A stretch of 7,768 nucleotides of DNA, from the NCBI GenBank assembly GCA_903871975.1, contig CAIQIY010000338.1:1-7768 (forward strand). Direction: 5' to 3'. Below the pieces are notes generated by a model that worked only from the letters and a program-made list of their open reading frames with translations, made no database searches and had not been told where the DNA came from. Position numbers and translations under genes: made by a program. This stretch comes from an uncultured Chloroflexota bacterium. Lineage in GTDB: Bacteria > Chloroflexota > Chloroflexia > Chloroflexales > Roseiflexaceae. Shown here piece after piece: positions 1 to 5,712 of the stretch (position 1 is the first letter of the stretch; the number at the start of each line of letters is the position of its first letter).

Positions 1-422
1 CCGGTGAGGGTTCGCAGCGGGTTCCATGGCTGGTAGGCGTGGGGCAGGCCGAGATCGCGCAGCAGCGAGTTGAAGCCATCGAATGCCATCATCGCCCCAA
101 GGAGCAGCAACGTCACGAGCACGCCGACGCGTGGCAGGGCGGTGGCCCGGCTGCGTCCGGCGAAGTGGAGATACAGTACCGTCAGGCTGACGCTGCCGTA
201 GATCCCGGTGTTGCGGGCGCAGAGTGGGAGCTGCAAGCCACCGAGCTCGACGTTGTGTAGTTGCCCGCAGACGCCATGCACGGCGGCGTAGAGCTTCCAT
301 TCGAGCGCGAACCCCGGCCAGAGCAGCAGCCCTGCGCCGATGCCGAGCGCGAGGCCGATGAAGATGGGCTGCCACGGCGAGGCGAACAAGGCGCGGAATT
401 GATCGATGTGCGATGCGCGCAT
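1..422 (-). CDS. DUF2085 family membrane protein, N-terminal part (cut by window edge)
   Basis: A reading frame enters from the left edge and gives 140 complete residues. The start is ATG at 422-420. It is the only plausible start, because an in-frame TGA lies eight codons upstream and a GGAGG at 432-428 sits five bases before it. The protein has a short hydrophilic N-terminus, a hydrophobic segment at about residues 18-40, and two more at about 76-86 and 98-114. Between the first two lies the family's characteristic stretch: H49, C52 and Q54, then LPLCARNTGIY at 65-75. A further conserved-looking FDGFNS sits at 114-119. This Cys/His-plus-CAR-GIY pattern is what I recognise as DUF2085, a family of integral membrane proteins of unknown function; the conserved Cys and His suggest metal or redox chemistry, but that is speculation. 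The C-terminus is outside the window. Family assignment is fairly sure; the biochemical role is unknown. Confidence 0.82.
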   Translation of the reverse strand, partial: MRASHIDQFRALFASPWQPIFIGLALGIGAGLLLWPGFALEWKLYAAVHGVCGQLHNVELGGLQLPLCARNTGIYGSVSLTVLYLHFAGRSRATALPRVGVLVTLLLLGAMMAFDGFNSLLRDLGLPHAYQPWNPLRTLT

Positions 423-480
423 CGTGTCCTCCGTAGCCGCGCGGTATCACGTGATGGGCCAGCGATGGCCTCGTGTACCA

Positions 481-489
481 AGTATAGCA
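481..489 (-). promoter_or_regulatory. Extended -10 promoter for the DUF2085 gene
   Basis: On the minus strand the sequence TGCTATACT (489-481) matches the extended -10 form TGnTATAAT with one mismatch. No -35 hexamer is recognisable 16-18 bases upstream, as is usual for extended -10 promoters. Transcription would begin near 474, giving a leader of about 50 bases that includes the GGAGG at 432-428. The same GTGCTATA core is found in the promoter ahead of the cvpA-like gene. Confidence 0.5.
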
Positions 490-1109
490 CGGTCGTCGGG
501 TGGGTGCGTCGCGGCGTCGTGACGCGACATGACTGTGTCGATGCTGCGGCGCCCGGCCCGCGTGGCACGGCCGGAGGGGTGCGGTCAGCACGGCAGCATC
601 ACGCCGCTCCGGTGGCCGCGAATATGGCGAGGGATCGCTCCATGGATGTGGCAGGGCACGGACATCGGCACGTCTGGCTCATGGGTCAACCCGGATGCTG
701 GCATCGGCGGCACAGCATCTGTTCATGACTGCCATCACGTGCGACCTGCCCAATGCCGAGCTCGCCCGGCAACGCGGCATGGTCGTCGGGTCTGGCGCGC
801 AATGCTTGCCGGGAGCATCCGCCAATCGGTGCATGCGAGCGATCCCGCCTATCCTCTGCCAGCCGATGGTCGGGGGCGATGTCACGGAATGCGGGTTCGC
901 CATAGTGCGGCTGCAGGCGCCTGGGCCGCTGCGGCAGGTGCGTGCCGTCGCGGCGTGCGCATCGAGCACGGCAGCCGTGCTGCGGGCGATGTGCCGCAGC
1001 CAAGGATGACGTTCAGATGATCCGTGGGTATGCTCCGCGGCCGGCGGTGCTCTGCCGCGCGTGACGCATGCCCGCGTGGTCGGGTATCGTCGCTGCCATG
1101 TCCTGCAGT
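490..1109. other. Long intergenic stretch without a recognisable gene
   Basis: This stretch separates the divergently oriented DUF2085 gene and proS. Several frames on both strands stay open because stop codons are rare in GC-rich DNA, but their translations are rich in Arg, Ala, His and Cys, look like no family I know, and have no good ribosome binding site. Visible structure is limited to short inverted repeats: GTCGCG/CGCGAC at 508-513 and 523-528, and two abutting ones at 966-980 (GCACGG, loop CAG, CCGTGC) and 979-1000 (GCTGCGG, 8-base loop, CCGCAGC). I see no tRNA, rRNA, CRISPR or insertion sequence. It could be decayed coding DNA or an unrecognised RNA. Confidence 0.5.
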
Positions 1110-1163
1110 TGGCCAGGCCACAACGTTGACGCAGCCCTGCGCCTGCCCTGGCGCAGTTGACGC
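1110..1163. promoter_or_regulatory. Symmetric elements upstream of the proS promoter, candidate regulator sites
   Basis: Three elements are packed here. TGGCC-A-GGCCA is an 11-base near-palindrome at 1110-1120. The octamer GTTGACGC occurs at 1125-1132 and again at 1156-1163, 31 bases apart, close to three helical turns. Between them lies a perfect 7-bp inverted repeat, CTGCGCC at 1137-1143 and GGCGCAG at 1150-1156, with a 6-base centre. The second octamer contains the -35 hexamer of the proS promoter. The layout resembles regulator sites, but none matches a consensus I can name. Confidence 0.35.
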
Positions 1164-1185
1164 CGCTGGCGACATCCGGGATACT
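1157..1185 (+). promoter_or_regulatory. Sigma70-type promoter of proS
   Basis: TTGACG at 1157-1162 matches the -35 consensus in five of six bases. After an ideal 17-base spacer, GATACT at 1180-1185 matches the -10 consensus in four of six. The expected start of transcription is near 1192, giving a leader of about 36 bases. An inverted repeat, CTGCAC (1184-1189) and GTGCAG (1199-1204) with a 9-base centre, overlaps the end of the -10 box and the predicted start. It is placed where a repressor would block initiation, or it could form a small hairpin at the 5' end of the transcript. Confidence 0.6.
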
Positions 1186-1227
1186 GCACCGCAACACCGT
1201 GCAGCGATGTCAATCCGAGAGGACTCC

Positions 1228-2670
1228 ATGGCCAAAGAAGGAATCACGCCACGCGCACAGGACTATTCCCAGTGGTACCTCGATATCGTCCGACAGGCTG
1301 ACCTCGCCGATTACGCCGAGGTCGTGCGGGGATGTATCGTCTTCAAACCGACTGGATATGCCATCTGGGAAGGCATTCAGCGTGGGCTCGACGAGCGCAT
1401 CAAGGCGACTGGCCACGTGAATGCCTACTTTCCGCTGCTCATTCCGAAGAGCTTCCTCATGCGCGAAGCCGAACATGTCGAGGGGTTTGCGCCGGAGGTT
1501 ATCGAAGTTACACGCGGTGGCGGCGAGGAGTTGACCGAACCCTACGTTGTGCGGCCGACGTCTGAAACCATCATCGGCTACTTCTATGCGAAATGGGTGC
1601 GCTCGTGGCGCGATTTGCCGCTTCTGATCAACCAGTGGGCGAATGTCATGCGCTGGGAAATGCGCACACGCCCGTTCTTGCGCACTGCCGAATTTCTCTG
1701 GCAGGAAGGGCATACTGTTCATGCAACTGAGCAAGATGCTGAACGTGAAACACTGATGATTCTCAATGATGTGTATACCGATTTTGTTGAGCAAGAGATG
1801 GCCATTCCGGTTATTCGTGGCATAAAGACTGAGCGAGAGAAATTCCCTGGAGCATTGCGATCGTACTGTATTGAAGCGATGATGCAGGATGGAAGAGCGC
1901 TCCAGGCTGGAACATCGCACAATTTAGGGCAAAACTTTGCTCGTGTCTTCGATATTACATTTACCGATCAAAATAACACAATACAGCACGCATGGACAAC
2001 GAGTTGGGGTGTGAGTACACGGTTGATCGGCGCATTGATCATGGCGCATTCTGATGATGATGGATTGATCATCCCGCCGCGTCTTGCGCCAACACAGGTC
2101 GTTGTTGTGCCGATTTATCGTAATGACGCCGAACGAACCATAGTAATGGAGGCAGTTCAGAGAATTACTGCTTTATGGCGTGGAAAACTCAGATTTCGCA
2201 TTGATGATCGAGACAATCTCACTCCTGGATTCAAATTCAATGAATGGGAGCTCAAGGGAATCCCTGTACGCATCGAGATCGGACCGCGCGATGTCCAGCA
2301 AGAGACTGTAGCGATTGCTCGTCGCGATATTCCTGGTCGGCCAGGTAAGTCTTTCGTGAGTCAGAATGGACTCCTTGAGCGAATTGAAGCATTGTTGAGT
2401 GAAATCCAGCAGAGCTTGTTCGATAGAGCGTTGGCATTCCGTGATGCTCATATGTTCGATGCAACGACCTATGATGAGTTGATTGCGCACGTTGATCATG
2501 GATTCGTGCGATGTTATTGGGCAGGCAGCACCGAAGACGAGAAGCGCATCCAGGAAGAAACACGCGCGACTATTCGATGTATTCCCCTGGATCAACCGAC
2601 AGAAGCGGGTCGATGTGTGCTCACGGGCACTGAAACCACACAACAAGTCATCTTCGCACGGGCATACTGA
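1228..2670 (+). CDS. proS: Prolyl-tRNA synthetase, archaeal/eukaryotic-like type (ProS type 3)
   Basis: Class IIa aminoacyl-tRNA synthetase that activates proline with ATP in the cytoplasm and charges tRNA-Pro. The 480 residues show VVRPTSET at 107-114, motif 2 with RWEMRTRPFLRTAEFLWQEGHT starting near R142, and motif 3 around W256 (WTTSWGVSTR). The anticodon-binding domain follows, and then a C-terminal domain ending VIFARAY. The short form without the YbaK-like editing insert between motifs 2 and 3 marks the archaeal/eukaryotic-like type, which also occurs in several bacterial phyla. The C-terminal metal site is only half present: C429 and C463 remain, while the partner positions near 434 and 466 are Ser/Thr. 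The start is ATG 1228, with AGAGGA at 1218-1223. An in-frame ATG at 1207 would add seven residues but lacks a ribosome site, and the open frame further upstream does not look like protein. GC content is about 58% over 1261-1680 but about 47% over 1741-2520, which is unusual within one gene. Confidence 0.97.
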   Translation: MAKEGITPRAQDYSQWYLDIVRQADLADYAEVVRGCIVFKPTGYAIWEGIQRGLDERIKATGHVNAYFPLLIPKSFLMREAEHVEGFAPEVIEVTRGGGEELTEPYVVRPTSETIIGYFYAKWVRSWRDLPLLINQWANVMRWEMRTRPFLRTAEFLWQEGHTVHATEQDAERETLMILNDVYTDFVEQEMAIPVIRGIKTEREKFPGALRSYCIEAMMQDGRALQAGTSHNLGQNFARVFDITFTDQNNTIQHAWTTSWGVSTRLIGALIMAHSDDDGLIIPPRLAPTQVVVVPIYRNDAERTIVMEAVQRITALWRGKLRFRIDDRDNLTPGFKFNEWELKGIPVRIEIGPRDVQQETVAIARRDIPGRPGKSFVSQNGLLERIEALLSEIQQSLFDRALAFRDAHMFDATTYDELIAHVDHGFVRCYWAGSTEDEKRIQEETRATIRCIPLDQPTEAGRCVLTGTETTQQVIFARAY

Positions 2671-2683
2671 GCGTGGCAGGCGC

Positions 2684-2715
2684 CTGGCGGATGCACCTTG
2701 TTGTGGGTCCGCCAG
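2684..2715 (+). terminator. Hairpin 14 bases after proS, possible terminator or transcript 3' end
   Basis: CTGGCGGA at 2684-2691 pairs perfectly with TCCGCCAG at 2708-2715. Inside, a 2x2 internal loop is followed by CAC (2694-2696) pairing with GTG (2703-2705) around a 6-base tip. The position just after the proS stop fits a 3'-end structure. There is no T-run after it, so it is not a classical intrinsic terminator; it could be a processing or stabilising hairpin, or U-independent termination. Confidence 0.4.
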
Positions 2716-3459
2716 CAACGCCGCGCTGTGGACGCCCTGCATCGTGCGGCAGATACAGCTCGGCAGTCGCTGCTGAGTCGTCGATCCCGGGCATCACCGC
2801 ATCCCGGTCGATCGTGTGGCATGATCACCGATGAGGCGCGGCGGACCCGGTGCCGATGGTTTCTGAAGCCTGATCGGGGCTGAACGTGCCCCATGATGCT
2901 GCAGCGTATCCCGGCCGGGAAGTGCACCGCAGTTGGTAGTCCGGGTGCCGAGGATCGTACCGGCCAGATCATACCGGTCGCGTGCCTCTTCGCGTACTTG
3001 CTGCACCTGCAGCATTGTTGCGCACTCGTGCCGCAGAGCACTGCCGTGTCGTCGGCAGGCATCGATCATCACCGAAGCATCAACCTGTCGGCCATCGCAG
3101 CATCTGCCGAGGCCAGCCGCATCCGGCGGATGATCGCCACGCTGCGAATCTGTATGCGGCTGGCAGGGTGCGCGGGCGTAGCGTAGCGCCGACAACGCAT
3201 GGCCCACGCCGAACTGCATCGTGCCGCTCGCACGTTTCGTCGGCTCGATGGCCATACCGACACGCCGGCCGCCGGCGCATGCCGACAGGTCGCTGCCACC
3301 GCCGGAACCCGGCTCTGCGGCGGTGCACTGCCGTCAAGTCCCATGTCGAGGGTCCGTGCCGACCACACCCGTCACGTCCCTGCCCTTGGCGCGGTAGACA
3401 CAGACGAAGGCAGTGCGCCACGCGACGGACATGGTGGCGCCGCAAACGCGGGGGATGTC
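2716..3459. other. Second long intergenic stretch without a recognisable gene
   Basis: About 740 bases between the proS hairpin and the response regulator. A frame on the minus strand stays open over 2794-3255 (153 codons) and several plus frames overlap it. None has a convincing ribosome site, hydrophobic pattern or family motif. A weak 5-bp hairpin, GGGGC/GCCCC, lies at 2876-2892. No promoter hexamers with proper spacing are evident before the regulator at 3460. The stretch may be decayed coding DNA, but I cannot name the ancestor. Confidence 0.45.
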
Positions 3460-4236
3460 ATGAAGCGCTTCACGCCACGGGCTCCTGGTGGAATTCGGCT
3501 GGGTATTTACGATTCGCATGCCTTGTTTCGTCACGGGCTCCGTTGGCACTGCGCGCACGTGGGGCATATTCAGGTCGTCGAGGACGCCGAGCCGCCGCAG
3601 CCACTCGACGCGTGGCTGGCAGCGATCCGGGTCGATGTGGTGTTGCTTGATGTTGCACACACGCTTCCCGATGTCGCCGGCAGATCGCCTGCGCCTGCGG
3701 CAAGGTGCCGTTGGATCGCGCTCAGCGATACTGATCATCGAACGACGCTGCTCCGTGCGGCTCATGCCGGAGCGATGGCAATCCTGACGCGTGACACCGC
3801 ACCGGACACCATCACGCAGACGATCGAGCGAGTCGCATGCGGCGAGCGACTGATTGCCGAGAGCCTGGCGCAGTGCACCGACACGGTTGAGGAAGTGTTT
3901 CACCGTAGCCGCATCGGATCGACGGTCGCTGACCCAACCGATCTCACCACGCGCGAACTTGAGGTCCTGGACTGCCTGGCGCGTGGCCAGACTACGGCCC
4001 AGATCGCGACCGAACTCATGATCACGACTCAAACCGTCAAGAATCACGTGTCTTCGATCATGAACAAGTTGTCGGCGTCCGACCGGGCCATGGCCCTGCT
4101 GGAAGCAGTTCGTCGTGGATGGATCAGCCTGGACTCGACGGCTCGACCGGTGGTGCATCTTGCCGAACGTCGAACATCCTACGCCGCTGGCTTGGCACGT
4201 CGTCGTCGGATCGCATTGATGCGCCGACGATCATGA
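3460..4236 (+). CDS. LuxR/NarL-type response regulator with partly degenerate receiver
   Basis: Predicted two-domain DNA-binding regulator of 258 residues. The receiver spans about 12-130. It keeps the phosphoacceptor-like D64 in DVVLLDV, but the acidic pair is D18-S19 (IYDSH rather than the usual DDH), the Thr/Ser position is S89, and the usual Lys is replaced by R111 in ILTRD. A linker leads to a clear LuxR-type helix-turn-helix at about 160-222, with LTTRELEVLDCLARGQTTAQIA followed by TVKNHVSSIMNKL. About 36 further residues form an Arg-rich tail (RRRR at 247-250, RRR at 255-257), longer than usual for the family. The start ATG 3460 has GGGGG five bases upstream; the open frame continues upstream but its translation does not look like protein. 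No histidine kinase is adjacent. With an altered acidic pocket it may work with weak phosphorylation or without it; its targets are unknown. The gene converges on the dehydrogenase gene that follows. Confidence 0.88.
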   Translation: MKRFTPRAPGGIRLGIYDSHALFRHGLRWHCAHVGHIQVVEDAEPPQPLDAWLAAIRVDVVLLDVAHTLPDVAGRSPAPAARCRWIALSDTDHRTTLLRAAHAGAMAILTRDTAPDTITQTIERVACGERLIAESLAQCTDTVEEVFHRSRIGSTVADPTDLTTRELEVLDCLARGQTTAQIATELMITTQTVKNHVSSIMNKLSASDRAMALLEAVRRGWISLDSTARPVVHLAERRTSYAAGLARRRRIALMRRRS

Positions 4237-4391
4237 TGGTGGCATTGTGTGCGTCTGCGCTGTCTGGTATATCGTCGACCATACCCGACACTCGTTGCTC
4301 GCCAGTCGGCACCGTGTTCATCGGGGCGGCAGCTCCTGCATCACCGACGCAGCCGAAGCAGTGCGCTCACGATGGCGGAGCCAGACGCCAC

Positions 4392-5120
4392 TCACGCCAG
4401 ATGCTGGCCACCATCAACCGGGAGTATCACACCGGTGATGTAGGGGGCCGATGCCAGAAACAGGGCAGCAGATGCGATATCCTCGGCGGTGCCCCAGCGC
4501 TTGAGCAGTGTGCTCTGCGCTGGCCCACTCTGATGATCGTCCTGCCAGTCATCGGGTGGCAGCACCGGGCCGGGAGCGATGCCGTTCACGCGCACGTCGG
4601 GAGCAAGTTCGCGTGCGAGTGCGGCAGTGAGTGTGGCGACGCCGCCCTTGCTCACGAGGTACGGCGTATAGTGGCGCCATGGCCGATGGATACCGATGTC
4701 TGCGATGTTGATGATCGCACCCCGACGCTGTCGCAGCATCGGCGCAGCCCGCTGTGCCACAAAGAACATGCTGCGCAGATTGGTGTGGTGAAGGGCATCC
4801 CACTGCTCGACGGAGACCGCCCCCAGGGGCGTTGCGCCCCAGATACCCGCATTGTTCACCACCACATCGAGCGCTCCGGCAAACTCGAGGGTTGCATCGA
4901 CGACCCGCTCAGCGCTGGCCACGTCGGCCAGATCGCCCGCGACCATCGCAGCGCGAGCGCCGCAGTCTGTCAATGCCGCTACCGTCTCGGCTGCTCCTGC
5001 TGCAGACTGATGGTAGTGAATCATCACCGTCGCACCGCGTGCGGCGAATGCCAGTGCGATCGACCGCCCCAATCGTCGTGCCCCGCCAGTGACCAGTACC
5101 ACGCGCTCGCGCCAGTCCAT
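4392..5120 (-). CDS. SDR family oxidoreductase, pteridine reductase-like (PTR1/FolM type)
   Basis: A Rossmann-fold NAD(P)-dependent short-chain dehydrogenase of 242 residues. Visible motifs in order: cofactor loop TGGARRLGRS (11-20), then IHYHQSAA (34-41), DL at 63-64, NNAG at 89-92, the active-site Tyr and Lys in YLVSK (Y154, K158), and PGP at 183-185. The residue 13 before the Tyr is D141, where classical SDRs have the catalytic Ser. Asp at this place, with TG-x3-RLGRS and HYH-x-S, is the pattern of Leishmania PTR1 and of E. coli FolM, which reduce pterins and dihydrofolate with NADPH. Substrate here is inferred: a pterin or folate is likely, another carbonyl compound possible. Start: ATG at 5120 is preferred over the adjacent GTG at 5123, because GGAG at 5130-5127 lies six bases before the ATG and only three before the GTG. 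The gene stands alone, with no folate or molybdopterin gene beside it in the window. Confidence 0.87.
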   Translation of the reverse strand: MDWRERVVLVTGGARRLGRSIALAFAARGATVMIHYHQSAAGAAETVAALTDCGARAAMVAGDLADVASAERVVDATLEFAGALDVVVNNAGIWGATPLGAVSVEQWDALHHTNLRSMFFVAQRAAPMLRQRRGAIINIADIGIHRPWRHYTPYLVSKGGVATLTAALARELAPDVRVNGIAPGPVLPPDDWQDDHQSGPAQSTLLKRWGTAEDIASAALFLASAPYITGVILPVDGGQHLA

Positions 5121-5176
5121 CACATGCTCCGATCATACGCCCCGCCAGACGCTACGATTGCGGCCAACGCGCCGGA

Positions 5177-5210
5177 TGCACCATTGGCAGTTGCAGCCAA
5201 TTGCGGTGCA
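5177..5210. repeat. Long inverted repeat upstream of the dehydrogenase gene
   Basis: TGCACCATTGGC at 5177-5188 pairs with GCCAAT (5196-5201) and GGTGCA (5205-5210), leaving a 7-base loop and a 3-base bulge TGC on the right arm. That is 12 base pairs in 34 bases. It starts 57 bases upstream of the dehydrogenase start codon and over 500 bases upstream of the cvpA-like gene. The inner ATTGGC-N7-GCCAAT has the shape of a dimeric regulator site. It could be an operator for the dehydrogenase gene or an RNA hairpin in its leader. Confidence 0.5.
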
Positions 5211-5661
5211 GGCGACGTCAGCGGGTGGTGTCATCACCCTGCGGCACAGCCGCGCCGAGCGCGCCCATTCGCGCCGCCGCACCTTCCCCTCCCCCGTCGC
5301 AGCGCGACACCCTTCGCTCCCATGCGGGCAGCCGGCAATCCCCAGGGCATCTTCCTCGTCACGAGGCGCGTGCCCGAGCCTGGGGCCTCGCGCGTGACGC
5401 GAGAGCGAGCGTACCGCGCGGGTCCGCGAAGGCCCAGCCGGTCACGTGAGCGCACCCCCGGCGCGCTCACTCGTCCGACGAGGCAGCACATTCCAGGCCA
5501 TCGCACGCCTCGCCCCCCGGTCCATGGGCTCGTCGCCTGTGCTGGCGCGACGAACCAACCTGGCCGCCCGCCAACGTACGCTCACCGCGACGGCAGGCCG
5601 TTGGCGCTTTCGCTGCTGACGTTGCGCCCTGGCGGGACCCCGGGGCACACGCTGTCGCCAG
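5211..5661. other. GC-rich, hairpin-dense intergenic region
   Basis: No gene is recognisable over these 450 bases, although frames stay open on both strands. A series of mostly separate inverted repeats runs through it: GGGTGGT/ATCACCC (5223-5239, one G-T pair), GCGGC/GCCGC (5241-5253), GCGCG/CGCGC (5259-5274), GTCGC/GCGAC (5296-5308), CCTCG/CGAGG (5354-5366), CTCGCG/CGCGAG (5387-5403), GTGAGCGC/GCGCTCAC (5446-5470), CTCGT/ACGAG (5470-5482), TCGTCGC/GCGACGA (5530-5553), CGCCAACG/CGTTGGCG (5569-5606) and CTGGCG/CGCCAG (5629-5661). At this GC content some such stems occur by chance. I see none of the conserved cores of RNase P RNA, tmRNA, SRP RNA or a T-box. It may be an interspersed repeat, a structured RNA, or neither. 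Confidence 0.4.
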
Positions 5662-5669
5662 CTTGCCTG

Positions 5670-5678
5670 TGCTATAAT
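5670..5678 (+). promoter_or_regulatory. Extended -10 promoter of the cvpA-mutS2 pair
   Basis: TGCTATAAT is a perfect extended -10 element (TGnTATAAT). There is no recognisable -35 hexamer at normal spacing. Transcription is expected to start near 5685, giving a leader of about 27 bases that includes GAGG at 5702-5705 before the ATG at 5713. Confidence 0.7.
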
Positions 5679-5712
5679 CGGGCTGATGATGCGGCGAAGT
5701 CGAGGCTGGTGT

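Noticed and set aside
491..791. 11-base direct repeat GGTCGTCGGGT at 491 and 781
   Set aside because: Repeats of this length are expected by chance in a GC-rich window of this size and there is no flanking similarity.
1024..1227. N-terminal extension of proS by 68 codons to an upstream ATG
   Set aside because: The translation is Cys/Arg/Pro-rich and unlike ProRS, the predicted promoter lies inside it, and ATG 1228 has a ribosome site and the typical MAKEGIT start.
3334..4158. 274-codon open frame on the minus strand opposite the response regulator
   Set aside because: The plus strand has a clear receiver plus LuxR-type domain; the antisense translation has no recognisable family features.
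4373..4390. TGGCG/CGCCA hairpin just after the dehydrogenase stop as a terminator
   Set aside because: Only five base pairs and no T-run; the nearby GGTAT/ATACC at 4266-4285 is equally weak. No clear terminator can be called between the convergent genes.
5132..5137. TATGAT as the -10 box of the dehydrogenase gene
   Set aside because: Transcription would begin near 5125, inside or after the GGAG ribosome site at 5130-5127, and there is no -35 match.
5401..5430. T-box-like sequence (GTACCGCG)
   Set aside because: Only a few bases match, the stretch is not upstream of a synthetase gene, and no specifier stem or terminator accompanies it.
5234..5506. 90-codon minus-strand frame in the hairpin region
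   Set aside because: Arg/Gly-rich translation, no ribosome site, overlaps many inverted repeats. It may be the coding-like face of a repeat, but it is not supported as a gene.
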